Source: Streptomyces sp. SID14436
GTDB lineage: Bacteria > Actinomycetota > Actinomycetes > Streptomycetales > Streptomycetaceae
NCBI RefSeq assembly: GCF_010548465.1
Contig: NZ_JAAGMD010000725.1
Span: forward strand, 26,617 to 90,616
Length of the DNA stretch: 64,000 nt
Direction of reading: 5' to 3'
This document shows, one piece after another, positions 42,704 through 52,949 of this stretch (within the stretch, counting starts at the first letter, position 1; the number at the start of each line of letters is the position of its first letter). The notes beneath the pieces are model-generated. The model made no database searches, was not told the DNA's origin, and saw nothing but the letters and a program-made list of their open reading frames with translations. The translations under genes and the position numbers were made by a program.

Positions 42704-45679
42704 TCAGATCACGTCATCGTTCTCCGTCATGTCCTCGACGAGCTCAAGCATCGCCAGCAGTTCCTCATCGTCGACCAGCGTCATCGTGTCCGGATTTAGC
42801 TCCTTCGCGACAGCGGCCACCGACTCGGCCCGGAGGAGCTGGTCGACCGTCACTGGTATGCCGGTCAGCCGCTCAAGGAGTACGGCGACGCGCATGGCCA
42901 TCAGCGGATCACGAGAGGGAAATCGGTCGTTGGCACCGACCACGTGGCCCGTCACCGTGGTGAACACCCGCGCGACCTGGTTCTCCGCCCAAGTGCGGGG
43001 TGGAACGTAGGACCGATCGTCGACAATCTCACGGGCTCGCAGGACCGCGCGGTCGATCTTGCCTGAGGTGGACAGGGGCAGCGCGTCGACTTCGATGAAC
43101 CGACTCGGGATCATATGCGTGGGCAGATCGACGCTGAGGTGGTCCCGCAGCATCTCGGGTGTGCACGGTCTGCCAGCCACGGTGAAGTAAGCGACCAAGG
43201 TGCTCGACTCGTCAGAGAGCTCCACGGGTACGACAGCCGCGCGCGCCACGGCAGCGTGCTGGACCAGTACGGCCTCGACCTCCTCCAACTCGATGCGGAG
43301 TCCGTTGATCTTCACTTGGCTGTCGATGCGGCCGATAAAGCGGATCTCACCGTCGTCGCCGCGCACGCCCAGATCACCGGTCGCGTACATGCGCTCGCCC
43401 GGCATGGTCGGGTCAGGGATGAACCGGCTCGCCGTCAGGCTGGGCCGGCCGAGATAGCCGACGCCGACGCCGAGCCCGCCGACGTGAATCTCGCCGGGCA
43501 CACCGGTTGGCGCGGGATCGTTCCACCGGTCGAGGACGTGGACAGACCGGTTGGCGGTAGGGTGGCCGATTGGCGGCGGCTCGCACCACTCCGTGTGAGC
43601 ACACTCATATTCCAGGCAGCCCACCGCGGTCTCGGTGGGCCCGTAGATACTGACAAGGCGCCGGCCGGGGGCGTTCCAGCGCACCACCAGAGGGCCTGGG
43701 ATGGATTCGCCTCCGACGAGCAGGTAGCGCAGGTCCGGGTACGGGCCGGCGTCGAGGAGCCCCAGCAGCGAGGGTGTGCCGCCCAGATAGGTCACGCGTT
43801 CCTGGACTATCAGCTCACGCAGCGCTTTCGGGGAGGTGCGCGCGGGTCGGTCTGCTACGACTAGGGCGGCGCCACGGGTCAGCGCGGCGAAGATCTCCCC
43901 GTGGGCGAAGTCGAACACCAAAGCCATGTGCAGCAGCATCCGGTCGCCTCGCCCCAGGTCAAACAGATCGCCCAACCAGAGCAGGAAGTTCGACATCGCC
44001 GCGTGTGCGAGCACCGCTCCCTTGGGACGGCCGGTGGAGCCGGACGTGTAAATTAGGTAGGCGAGGGAGCGCTCGTCGGTCAGGTCGGCTGGCGCCGTGG
44101 TTGGTCTGGTACCAATCGTCGGCCCGTCGCGGTCGAGCTCGACGCGCGGCAGGTCCGCCGTGCCGAGCACGTCGGCGAGGCTGGAGTGCGTGATTACGGC
44201 CGCCGCATCGCTGTCCTCCAGCGTGTACTGCACGCGTCGGCTGGGATGTGAGGGGTCAGTCATCACGAACGCCCCGCCGGCCTTGAGCACCCCCAGCTGC
44301 GCGATGAAGACATCTGGGCACGGGTCGAGCAGGATCGCGACGACGTCACCTAGCCCTACGCCGGCTCCGCGCAGATGGTGGGCCAGCTGATTGGCACGGG
44401 CGTCGAGTGCGGCATAGGTCAGGTCAGCGCCATCGAAGCGCACCGCCACCGCGTCAGGTGTAGCCAGGGCCTGGGCGGCCACCTGGCGGTGGACAGGCTC
44501 GTGGTTCCACGGGCGGCGGGGGCCACGGGCGGCGAGCAGGGCCTGCTCATGCTCGGCCGCGGTCAGTAGCCTCAGGTGTGCCAGGGGGGTGTCAGGGCGT
44601 GACGACGTTTGGTTGAGCACGGCTGACAGGTGTCGGGCGAGCCGATCGACGGCTTCACGACTGCACGCCTGTGGCCGCCGGTCGAAACGGATCTGCGGGT
44701 GCGCCGCGGCGGTGCACACGGTCAGGGTCAGTTCGGCCGGTCCTGGTGGCAGTGCCGCCTCCGTGACATGGAACGTGGTACCCGCGCGGTGGATCCTCTG
44801 CCCGGTGAGCGGGTCGTGACGGACGAGAATCCGGCCCAGCGGATGCGCCGCCGCCCGCTCGGAGTTGTCGACGAGCGGCCCGGCAGCGGCGCGTTCCCGT
44901 TGTTCCGCCAGTCCGTCTACGAGGTCGCCGAAGGTCATGCTGTCGGTGACGGTGCGGCACAGCCGGCGCGGCTGGGTGTGCGCACCGACCGCGGCCGGAC
45001 CGCAGGCTCGCACGAGGATGCCGACGGTGATGTCCGGCTCGTGGGTGTACCGGGCGAGGACCGCGACAGCTGCGGCAGTGACGACGGTGACTGCCGCGTC
45101 GGGATCCTCCGGAATCATGCCCGCCGCTATGCTCAGCGGGTCGGGCGGATCCGCCTGCTCTCTGCCGTGCGGCGCGGCCTGGGCCCAGTAGCCGAATTCG
45201 GCTCGCTCCGCCGCGGTCGCGGGGGTCCGGATACTCACATGCGTGGCTGCCGCTGGGAGCGTACGCCCTTCGGTCAGCGCCGCGTACACGGCGATGAGGT
45301 CATCAACCAGCAGTCGGATGGAGTGCTCGTCGAGTCGCACCGGATCCCAGCGCAGGCGCAACACCACGGGCCCGGTGGCGTCGGTCTCCATTTCCGTCGT
45401 GAGCGCGGCGTCTGTCGGTGGCGGTGTGTGCGCGGAAGCGATGGTCTGGTGTGGTTCTCCCTCGGCGTCGAACTGGATGCTGGCCCGCAGCGCCGTGTGC
45501 CGCTCCCACAGCAGGTCCAGCGCGGTCCGCAGCGCGCGGACATCCGGTGAACCGGTCACGTGCAGCACAGCCTTGCCATGCTGACACTCTCGTCCCGGAT
45601 CGAGAAAGGCGTTCAGCAGCGTGTGCTGCTGGACCAGGCCAAGAGGTGCTCGGTCGCGGTGCGGTGGCACAGAGACCAT
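42704..45679 (-). CDS. NRPS with intact A domain but dead C and carrier domains
   Basis: A 991-residue protein. The N-terminal 390 residues are a relic condensation domain in which HHxxxDG reads WDPVRLDE, so the catalytic His is missing. The A domain (about 390-870) has all motifs: YTSGSTGRPKG, VFDFAHGEIF, YGPTETA, YATGD, SGKID. By-eye pocket positions give about D-F-G-G-L-G-I-V-G-K, which fits no code I know. The carrier domain reads RFPSRDPLMAM where GGxS should be, so the phosphopantetheine Ser is Pro925. The only working part is adenylation, so it probably charges other carriers in trans. It ends operon 3, nine bases after MbtH. Confidence 0.9.
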   Translation of the reverse strand: MVSVPPHRDRAPLGLVQQHTLLNAFLDPGRECQHGKAVLHVTGSPDVRALRTALDLLWERHTALRASIQFDAEGEPHQTIASAHTPPPTDAALTTEMETDATGPVVLRLRWDPVRLDEHSIRLLVDDLIAVYAALTEGRTLPAAATHVSIRTPATAAERAEFGYWAQAAPHGREQADPPDPLSIAAGMIPEDPDAAVTVVTAAAVAVLARYTHEPDITVGILVRACGPAAVGAHTQPRRLCRTVTDSMTFGDLVDGLAEQRERAAAGPLVDNSERAAAHPLGRILVRHDPLTGQRIHRAGTTFHVTEAALPPGPAELTLTVCTAAAHPQIRFDRRPQACSREAVDRLARHLSAVLNQTSSRPDTPLAHLRLLTAAEHEQALLAARGPRRPWNHEPVHRQVAAQALATPDAVAVRFDGADLTYAALDARANQLAHHLRGAGVGLGDVVAILLDPCPDVFIAQLGVLKAGGAFVMTDPSHPSRRVQYTLEDSDAAAVITHSSLADVLGTADLPRVELDRDGPTIGTRPTTAPADLTDERSLAYLIYTSGSTGRPKGAVLAHAAMSNFLLWLGDLFDLGRGDRMLLHMALVFDFAHGEIFAALTRGAALVVADRPARTSPKALRELIVQERVTYLGGTPSLLGLLDAGPYPDLRYLLVGGESIPGPLVVRWNAPGRRLVSIYGPTETAVGCLEYECAHTEWCEPPPIGHPTANRSVHVLDRWNDPAPTGVPGEIHVGGLGVGVGYLGRPSLTASRFIPDPTMPGERMYATGDLGVRGDDGEIRFIGRIDSQVKINGLRIELEEVEAVLVQHAAVARAAVVPVELSDESSTLVAYFTVAGRPCTPEMLRDHLSVDLPTHMIPSRFIEVDALPLSTSGKIDRAVLRAREIVDDRSYVPPRTWAENQVARVFTTVTGHVVGANDRFPSRDPLMAMRVAVLLERLTGIPVTVDQLLRAESVAAVAKELNPDTMTLVDDEELLAMLELVEDMTENDDVI

Positions 45680-45688
45680 GGTGAGCGG

Positions 45689-45898
45689 TCAGCCGTCGGC
45701 GGCCATCGCCTGGCGAACGCTGAGTGGGCGCATGTCTGTCCACGTGCGGTCAATGTGCTCCAGGCATTCTTCACGCGACCCTCGGGTGCCCTCGAGACGC
45801 CAGCCCGCCGGAACCTCACGGCCCTGCGGCCAGATCGAGTACTGCTCCTCGTCATTGATGACGACGCGCCACTGCTCGCTGCCTTCGTTGGTGGTCAT
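45689..45898 (-). CDS. MbtH-like protein
   Basis: A 69-residue MbtH-like protein that binds and activates A domains. The fold signature is clear: NDEEQYSIWP, PAGW, then CLEHIDRTWTDMRPLSVR, giving the conserved Trp residues and the RPxS segment. The start is ATG 45898, 25 bases after the MFS stop; the frame stays open upstream. It lies between the transporter and the A-only synthetase, so that A domain is a likely client, as may be those of the other synthetases. Confidence 0.95.
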   Translation of the reverse strand: MTTNEGSEQWRVVINDEEQYSIWPQGREVPAGWRLEGTRGSREECLEHIDRTWTDMRPLSVRQAMAADG

Positions 45899-45923
45899 CG
45901 GGGCCTCCTCGGTGCTGTGGGTG

Positions 45924-47174
45924 TCAGGTTGCCGCCTGTTCCGTCGGGGATACGGCGGATGCGGCCGTGTTGTCGCGGTGATGGCCGTAAACCAGTGCAA
46001 CGATCAAGGCGCACACCGCGAAGGCGCCACTCAGGCCGAAGATCACTGGCAGCGGAAGAAGAGCCAGCAGTGCGCCCGGAACCGCGAAGCCGATCGCATT
46101 CGCCGTGGTGACGCTGCTGAAGGCCTCGGTCTTGCGCGCCGGATCCACGACCAGCTCGACGGAATAGAACAGGACAGTGTTCAACGGAGCGGTGCACAGG
46201 CCGATGACGACGTACCCGATGACCGCCTGCCAGAAGGTCTGGGCGAAGGCGAGCGCCATACCAGCGGCGATCATGACACTCATCAGGATGATGCTGCGCC
46301 ATACCTGGCCCAGCTTCATCCTGGTCGCTACCGCGCCGTAGCCGAAGCCGCTCAGCACGCTCGCGATGGCCAGGATGGCGATCAGTGTGGCTGCAGCACT
46401 GTTGCCGGTGCCAAAGCTGTCCGACAGCGGCAGGGCACCGATCTCCAGGGTGCCCAGCGACTGCCCGAAGGCGCCGGACACGGCGAGCCAGAACCAGAAT
46501 CTGGGGTTGCGCCACAGACCGGGCGCCACGGTCTGTGGCGCGTCATCCGCTCCATCCGCCGAAGCGATATCGGTGGACGCAGCACGGCGGGGACGCAGCA
46601 GGACGGCGGCCAACAGGGTGATGATCGCCATCGCATACAGCGGTGCGACAGGTGCCACGAGCGCGGTGAGGATCACGACGAACGGCGCTGCGATGACGAC
46701 CAGTTCGATCACGGAGGAATCCAGCGACAGGGCCGGAGGCAGCAACCGCTTGGGGACCCGCTGGCCGAGCAGTGTCCGCGTGCTGCCGCCAAGCCCCGCG
46801 CCGACTGCCGCAATGACACCGGCTATCAGGACGATCAGCGGTGCCGGCGCGCCGGTGTGGAAAGCCATCGCGATCAGTCCGAGCCCGGCTGCCATGACCA
46901 CGAGCAGTCTCGGCGCCCAGGTGGCGACGCCGATCCGGTCGTAGACCCGCCCGGCCAGGGGCGCCACCGCTGCAGGCACGAGCGTCCACACCGTCACCAG
47001 CACGCCGCCCAGGGCGACCGAATCGCGCTGCTGCATGGCGACGAGTACGAATGCGATCGGCGCCATGATGCGTGGAAGGCGGTAGGCCTGCGCCGCGGCC
47101 GACCAGCGCCAGTAACCGCCGTGGCGTAACAGCTCTTTCAGCGAACCCGAGCTCTGCTCCGCAGAGTCCGTCAT
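45924..47174 (-). CDS. MFS exporter of the cluster
   Basis: A 416-residue major facilitator with about 12 hydrophobic helices. The loop after helix 2 (LAGRVYDRIGVATWAPR) matches the MFS motif A pattern G-x-x-x-D-R-x-G. A run of charged residues mid-protein separates the two halves. It probably exports the finished peptide and gives resistance. It lies inside operon 3 between two synthetase genes. Confidence 0.88.
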   Translation of the reverse strand: MTDSAEQSSGSLKELLRHGGYWRWSAAAQAYRLPRIMAPIAFVLVAMQQRDSVALGGVLVTVWTLVPAAVAPLAGRVYDRIGVATWAPRLLVVMAAGLGLIAMAFHTGAPAPLIVLIAGVIAAVGAGLGGSTRTLLGQRVPKRLLPPALSLDSSVIELVVIAAPFVVILTALVAPVAPLYAMAIITLLAAVLLRPRRAASTDIASADGADDAPQTVAPGLWRNPRFWFWLAVSGAFGQSLGTLEIGALPLSDSFGTGNSAAATLIAILAIASVLSGFGYGAVATRMKLGQVWRSIILMSVMIAAGMALAFAQTFWQAVIGYVVIGLCTAPLNTVLFYSVELVVDPARKTEAFSSVTTANAIGFAVPGALLALLPLPVIFGLSGAFAVCALIVALVYGHHRDNTAASAVSPTEQAAT

Positions 47175-47222
47175 ACTCCGTGCACCCTTCGTCTATCGGT
47201 GTGGCTCCGTGCCGCCGAGAGA

Positions 47223-50200
47223 TCAACAGAGACGGGCAACGTGGGCGGCGACGGCCCTAAGGGTACGTTCCTTGAAGATGACGTTGACCGGGATCTCGAT
47301 TTCGAGTGCGTCCCGGAGGCGCGCCACGGCCTGTGTTGCGGTCAGCGAGTGGCCGCCCAGTTCGAAGAAGTCGTCGTCGAGCCCCACGCGGTCCACACTC
47401 AGCAGGGCGCCCCAGATCTCGGCGAGGACGCTTTCGGCGTCACTCGTGGGTGCTACATAGTCGGTGCGCCGCAACGCCAGTGCGTCCGAGCCGTATGCCG
47501 GCAGCGCCGCGCGGTCGACCTTTCCGTTGGCGTTGACCGGAAGCTGATCGAGTATCACGTAGGCGGCGGGCACCATGTATTCGGGCAGTTTGGCTGCCAG
47601 TGCAGTGCGTAGTGCTACGGGTGTGGCTGCGGTGCCCTCGGCAGCGGTGACGTAGGCGACGAGACGCATGTCGCCGGGCACGTCCTCGCGGGCGACGACG
47701 ACGACGTCGTGCACGCACGGCACCTCCTGCAGGGCACTTTCCACCTCGCCGGGCTCGATGCGGTATCCGCGGATCTTGACTTGGAAGTCGACACGTCCCA
47801 GGAATTCCACATTGCCGTCCGGCGTGAGGCGGACGCGGTCGCCGGTGCGGTAGAGCCGGCCGCCGGCTGGCCCGAACAGATCAGGAATGAACCGCTCGGC
47901 CGTCACACCGGGAAGGCCGAGATAGCCTCGTCCGACCTGGGCGCCGCCGACCAGCAATTCACCGGGAATGCCGATGGGTACCGGGCGCAGCGCCGAGTCC
48001 ACCACGTAGATCCTGGTGTCGTCGACCGGGCGACCCAGTAGTGCAGGCAGGTCGCGTCCGGGTTCGGTCGGCCAGTGGAGCACGTCAATCGTGGCTTCGG
48101 CGGGACCGTAGAGGTTGAGCAGCGGCACGTCCAGCAGGCTATGGAAGCGCTGTTGCAGCTGCGCGGACAAGGCCTCGCCGGAGGACACGACCAGCCGCAG
48201 CGAACGCGTGTGCTCGGCGACGTCCGATGCGCTCAGCAGCGCGCTGAGCATGGCGGGCACGAAGTGGACGACGGTGACGGCGTGATCGTCGATGGTCTGC
48301 GCGAGCGCCTGCGGATCACGGTGAGCCCCCGGTTCCGCGACAACGGCGCACGCGCCCACTGTGAGCGGCCAAAGGAGTTCGCGCACGGACACGTCGAATC
48401 CGATCGGCGTCTTGTGCAGCAGCCGGTCGTCCTCGCGCAGCGGATAGGTGCTCTGGACCCACTGCAGGTGGTGCTGCAGCGCGTCGTGTGTGATCATCGC
48501 TCCCTTGGGCTGCCCGGTGGATCCGGAGGTGTGCAATACGTAGGCAAGGTGATGCGGTGCCACACCCGACTGTGGGTCGGTGTCCCGTGCAGCTTCGATA
48601 TCGGGCTGCTCCGCATCGAGGTCGACGAGGCGGACTCCGGGCAGCGGCGGCAGTGCATCCCGCACGTTGGTGACCACCAGCGGCAGGTTGTTGCCGACCA
48701 TCGCGGCCAACCGGTCGGCGGGCTGGTCAGGGTCCAGTGGCACGTAGGCCGCGCCGGACTTCAGCACCGCGAGGACAGCAATCAGCAGCTCGGCGGAGCG
48801 GTTCAGGTGCACGCCGACCGGGACTTCGGGTCCGGCGCCGAGCCCGCGCAGGTAGTGGGCCAACTTGTTGGCGCGGCGGTTCAGCTCGGAGTAGGTGAGT
48901 CGCTGCGAGCCGAACACGACCGCTTCGCGCTGCGGGTGCGCGGCGGCGCACTCGGCGATCGCCTCGTGGACACAATGGTCCACGGTCCGGCCGCTGTCCG
49001 AGCGGTTCCACGAGCTGATGACGGTGTCCCGCTCGGAGTCAGGCATCATCGGCACGGCGTGGACGGGCCGGTCAGGGTCGTCCATCAGTCCTTCAAGGAG
49101 CACGCGGTAGTTCTCGACCAGACGCTCGATGGTGGTGTGGTCGAAGAGGTCCGAACGGTAGCGGAACGTGCACGCGACGCCGCTGGGCTCCTCGTCGAGG
49201 ATCAGCACGAGGTCGAACTGAGCGTCTGGGACGTTGATCTCCAGCCACTCGTACTCGAGGCTGCCCTCGGGGGCCTGGTTCGTGACCGGCCCTTCAGGTT
49301 GGAAGGCGTACATAACTTGGAACAGCGGGTTCTGTCCGGAAATCCGCTCTGGTTGGATCTCCTGTACGACGCGATCGATGGGCAGTTCGCGGTGATCGAA
49401 GCCCTCCATGGTGGTACGCCCGACCCGCCGGACCAGTTCCTGGAACGACGGATCTCCCGACAAGTCACCGCGCAGCACCATGGTGTTGACCAGGAATCCG
49501 ACCAGGTTGGCCAGTTCAGGCCGGCGGCGCACGGTGTAACACGCGCCGACACCGACGTCCTCCTGGTTGGCGTAGCGGCCGAGCAGGATGTGGAAGGAGG
49601 CCAGCATGACCACGAACATCGAGGTCTGCGACCTCCGTGCGAACTCGTGCAGCTGGTCGCTGAGTTCCTGGGACAGCACCAGCCTGCACGCGCCGCCCTC
49701 GAGGCCGGCAGTCGCGGGACGGGGGCGGTCCGTGGGCAGATCGAGGAAGCCGGAGAACCCTTCGAGCGCACCGCGCCAGTAAGTCACGAGCCGGTCGAGG
49801 TTGCCGCCGGAGAGGAACTCCTGTTCCCACACGGCATAGTCGCTGTACTGGATGGGCAGCTCGAGTAGTTGCGGCGGCCGCTGTGCCCGGTACGCCTCGT
49901 ACAGCTCGCCTAGCTCGCGCATGACGATCTGCGCGGAGGTCCGGTCGAAGACGATGTGGTGCACGACGATGACCAGCACGTGCTCGGCATCCGACAGCCG
50001 CAGCAGCCGAAGCCGAAGCAGCGGGCCGACACGCAGGTCAAAGCCCTTCAGCACCTCGGCCACGGCGTGCTCGGCAACGACGGCGTCGCGATCGGCTTCG
50101 TCGTGCCCTGTCAGGTCGGTAACCGGAAGTTCCACGTCGAAGGCCGGACCGACGACCTGGACCGGCATGCCGTCAACTTCCTTGAACACCGTGCGCAGTG

Positions 50201-50504
50201 ACTCGTGACGGCGCACGATCTCGTTGAAGGCCCGGCGGATGAGGTCGGTCTGCAACGGTCCGCGAATCGCGATCGGGAGTAGGAGATCGTTCTCGGTGTT
50301 CTGGTCGGTGGTGTCCTGGCCCAGTAGCCGATAGGTAAACCACATCGCCTGCTGGGCGGAGGAGGCGACCGCCGGCCCGGCGTGCTCTCTACGGACGAGC
50401 CCGAGAGGTTGGCCTTGCTGCTGTTTCCGGCGGGTGTGATTGGCTCGCAGAAGCCGGAGTTGCTCAGGGCTGAACGTAGCGCCCGCGGTACTGTCCTGCG
50501 TCAT
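47223..50504 (-). CDS. NRPS module C-A-PCP, serine-like pocket
   Basis: A 1093-residue complete elongation module. I choose ATG 50504 with GGAGGG five bases upstream; an in-frame GTG at 50516 lies just before. The C domain (about 45-470) has HHIVFDR, so the second His and Asp are present. The A domain (about 495-1000) has HTSGSTGQPKG, GFDVSVREL, YGPAEAT, YRTGD and NGKVD. By-eye pocket D-V-R-H-V-S-L-I-D-K resembles the serine code (usually Trp at the third position; here Arg). The PCP ends with DDDFFELGGHSL and its Ser. There is no epimerase, methylase or thioesterase domain. It probably adds Ser or a similar small polar residue. Confidence 0.9.
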   Translation of the reverse strand: MTQDSTAGATFSPEQLRLLRANHTRRKQQQGQPLGLVRREHAGPAVASSAQQAMWFTYRLLGQDTTDQNTENDLLLPIAIRGPLQTDLIRRAFNEIVRRHESLRTVFKEVDGMPVQVVGPAFDVELPVTDLTGHDEADRDAVVAEHAVAEVLKGFDLRVGPLLRLRLLRLSDAEHVLVIVVHHIVFDRTSAQIVMRELGELYEAYRAQRPPQLLELPIQYSDYAVWEQEFLSGGNLDRLVTYWRGALEGFSGFLDLPTDRPRPATAGLEGGACRLVLSQELSDQLHEFARRSQTSMFVVMLASFHILLGRYANQEDVGVGACYTVRRRPELANLVGFLVNTMVLRGDLSGDPSFQELVRRVGRTTMEGFDHRELPIDRVVQEIQPERISGQNPLFQVMYAFQPEGPVTNQAPEGSLEYEWLEINVPDAQFDLVLILDEEPSGVACTFRYRSDLFDHTTIERLVENYRVLLEGLMDDPDRPVHAVPMMPDSERDTVISSWNRSDSGRTVDHCVHEAIAECAAAHPQREAVVFGSQRLTYSELNRRANKLAHYLRGLGAGPEVPVGVHLNRSAELLIAVLAVLKSGAAYVPLDPDQPADRLAAMVGNNLPLVVTNVRDALPPLPGVRLVDLDAEQPDIEAARDTDPQSGVAPHHLAYVLHTSGSTGQPKGAMITHDALQHHLQWVQSTYPLREDDRLLHKTPIGFDVSVRELLWPLTVGACAVVAEPGAHRDPQALAQTIDDHAVTVVHFVPAMLSALLSASDVAEHTRSLRLVVSSGEALSAQLQQRFHSLLDVPLLNLYGPAEATIDVLHWPTEPGRDLPALLGRPVDDTRIYVVDSALRPVPIGIPGELLVGGAQVGRGYLGLPGVTAERFIPDLFGPAGGRLYRTGDRVRLTPDGNVEFLGRVDFQVKIRGYRIEPGEVESALQEVPCVHDVVVVAREDVPGDMRLVAYVTAAEGTAATPVALRTALAAKLPEYMVPAAYVILDQLPVNANGKVDRAALPAYGSDALALRRTDYVAPTSDAESVLAEIWGALLSVDRVGLDDDFFELGGHSLTATQAVARLRDALEIEIPVNVIFKERTLRAVAAHVARLC

Positions 50505-50637
50505 TCGACCCTCCACGTAGGGCGCTTGCCGACACCAGCGACGTCACCGCGAATCTAGCCAGGAGTGGTGTGCGGTCCATCAGTTCGGCGTGGAGAGTTC
50601 CTTCAACACGTTGAGGAAGGCGGTGTGCACAGGCAGG

Positions 50638-51759
50638 TCAGGTGGGCTCGATCCGTACGGTGCCGGCGCCGACCCAGGCAGCGGCTTCATGAAGGGCCTG
50701 TTCGGCGAAGTCGCGCGCGGACGTGTCGAGCAGGCGGAGATGCCCGGCTGCCAGCGTGGTGCCTTCGCGTGACGGGTCCAGGGAGCCGACCAGTCGTCCC
50801 CCAGCAAGTACGGGCATCGTAAAGTAGCCGTTGACTCGTTGCTCCTTCGGCTTGTACGCCTCGAGCTGCAGGGCAAGGCCGAAGATTCGTCTGGTTCGCT
50901 CACGGTCCCACACCAGCGGGTCGAACGGTGAGAGCAGCACGACGCGCGACGGCGTGGCTCCGTGCGTGTGCGCGGCTTCCAGCCCATCGGCAGTCGTCCA
51001 CGCGGGGTCGCTCCACCCCTCAACCTCAACCTGTGTCAAGTCGGGTGCCGTGTGCAGGGCGGCGCTCACGTCAGCCAGCCGTTGACGGAAGTATCCGGCG
51101 ATGTCACGCGTGGTCGCTACGCCCATCGCGCGCACCGCGGTGCGCACCAGGTGGATATGGCAGTCTTCGTCGCTGGGCCGCGTGGCCAACAGGTCCGGGG
51201 GGATGACGTGCTCGGTGAGGTGGTAGACGCGCTTCCATCCTGAACGGGTCACACATGCGGCCTCACCGGTCCAGTACAGCGTCTCAGCGGCGCTCTTGGC
51301 CTCTGACGGGCTAGACCATCCGCCCGCGACCCGCGATGCGCCAAGGTCAGCCGCCGAGATCGGCCCGGCATGCAGCATCGTGCGGACCCGGTCGACGGCT
51401 TCGGCGCTCGCGCGCGGCTTCGCCTCACGCTTGGCCCGTTCGGCTTTGCGCCGGAACGAAAAGTACGGCCATGCCTCGATGGGCAGCAGGCAAGCAGCGT
51501 GCGCCCAGTACTCGAATGCGCGGACACCATCGGTGCTCCAGTACGCGTCTTCCACGGTCTTGCGGCCGATAGCCCCGAGCCGGGCGTAGGGCACGAGTTC
51601 GTGGGAGCGCGCCAGTACCGCGATGGTATCCAGTTGCACCGCGCCGATCCTGCGTAACACGCCCTCGACCGTGTTCGGCCCGTCGGCGTCCAGCAGCCCT
51701 TGAGCGTGCAGGGCGCAGGCCCTCGCCTCGTCGGCTGAAAGCTTGTCAGTGGTGAGCAT
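50638..51759 (-). CDS. YcaQ/AlkZ-like DNA glycosylase (putative self-resistance)
   Basis: A 373-residue member of the HTH_42 (YcaQ/AlkX/AlkZ) family of winged-helix DNA glycosylases. The landmarks are IGAVQLDTIAVLARSHELV with the catalytic Q-x-D (Gln42, Asp44), RSHELVPYARLG, LSPFDPLVWDRERTRRIF and KRVYHL. Family members remove bulky alkylated bases and unhook interstrand crosslinks; AlkZ of the azinomycin producer protects against its own crosslinker. The gene lies inside operon 3, so it probably gives self-resistance. Without the inserted element its start would lie about 47 bases after the stop of the A-PCP-C-PCP gene, so it was part of that operon. Confidence 0.88.
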   Translation of the reverse strand: MLTTDKLSADEARACALHAQGLLDADGPNTVEGVLRRIGAVQLDTIAVLARSHELVPYARLGAIGRKTVEDAYWSTDGVRAFEYWAHAACLLPIEAWPYFSFRRKAERAKREAKPRASAEAVDRVRTMLHAGPISAADLGASRVAGGWSSPSEAKSAAETLYWTGEAACVTRSGWKRVYHLTEHVIPPDLLATRPSDEDCHIHLVRTAVRAMGVATTRDIAGYFRQRLADVSAALHTAPDLTQVEVEGWSDPAWTTADGLEAAHTHGATPSRVVLLSPFDPLVWDRERTRRIFGLALQLEAYKPKEQRVNGYFTMPVLAGGRLVGSLDPSREGTTLAAGHLRLLDTSARDFAEQALHEAAAWVGAGTVRIEPT

Positions 51760-51780
51760 TCACGCATTCTCCCGCATCTA

Positions 51781-52949
51781 AGCGATTTGCCTGAAGTTCT
51801 GCGCGGAATCCGGGGCGGCGTCGGCCGGGCGTGATGGCCCCGATGGCAGGAAGACCTCGCCGGGTGTTGGGTCGAGGTTGACGAAACTACGACAAAACCG
51901 GCGAGGTCAAGGTCAGTATGCGCCCGGCATCCGTGTTCGCCAACCCTCCCGCCCCGGCGTATGCACACCTGTACCACCTGCTGCATCACCAGTGGCGGGA
52001 GGCCGCCCGCGCGGTGATGGTGCTGCTGTCCGCGGCCGGTCTGAGTGCGGACGAGATCGGCACCCTGCTCGACTGCCATCCGGCCACGGTTCGCCGCTGG
52101 ATCCACCGCTACAACACCGACGGCCTACCGGGCCTGGCCGACCGCCCCCGCCCGGGACGGCCCCGGCTCGGCGGGCCGCGGCTGGGCCAGCGCATCCGCC
52201 GCCTGCTGATCCGCCCCGGGCCGTGGACCGTCCCCCGGATCCGGCACCGCCTGGGCCGCCCCCGGATGAGCCCGCACACCCTGTACCGGCGGGTGCGCGA
52301 GCAGGCCGCCTGGCACCGGCCCCGCCTGACGGCCAGGGGCGATCCGGACCGGCCGCGCGTTCTGGCCGCCCTGCGCCGGCAACTGCGGGCCCTGCCGGCC
52401 GGGTCGGTGGTCCTGGCCGAGGACGAGACCCACCTTCACCTGCTGCCGCACATCCGGGCGAGCTGGATCCCACGCGGGACGCGGCAGCAGGTGGCCACCC
52501 CCGGCAAGAACCGGCAGACCACCGTCTTCGGCGCCCTGGAGGCGGCCACCGGCGCCTGGCACTACACCCTCGGCCGCCGCACCGCCGCCGAGTTCACCGC
52601 CTTCCTCCACGCGCTGCTGACCGTTTACCCCACCGCTCCGGTGGTCGCCGTGGTCTGCGACAACGACAGCATCCACCACGCGAGGGCGGTGACGGACTGG
52701 CTGGCCGACCACCCCCGCCTGCACCTGCTGTTCGGCGCCCGCTACAGCCCGCACGACAACCCGGTCGAGCGCATCTGGGCCGTCTTGAAGGCCCACCTCG
52801 CCAACACCGCCGTCACTTGGCCAGGCCGCCTGCGCCAGGTCCACGCCTTCTTCCGGCACCGCTCACCCGCCCAGATGCTGACCACCGCCGCGCCCTGGAC
52901 CTCACCCTGGCTACCGAAGAATTACGCGCAGAACTTCAGGCAAGCCGCT
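51781..52949 (+). mobile_element. IS630-family insertion sequence
   Basis: A 1169-base element with terminal inverted repeats at 51781-51809 and 52921-52949 that match at 26 of 29 positions. TA is repeated at 51779-51780 and 52950-52951, the target duplication typical of IS630/Tc1-mariner elements. It carries one transposase gene. The element sits between the glycosylase and the A-PCP-C-PCP gene and interrupts operon 3. Its boundaries are sharp, so insertion is recent. Confidence 0.92.

Noticed and set aside
48075..49868. A 597-codon plus-strand frame inside the serine-type synthetase
   Set aside because: Val/Gly/Arg-rich antisense of conserved A and C motifs; not a gene.
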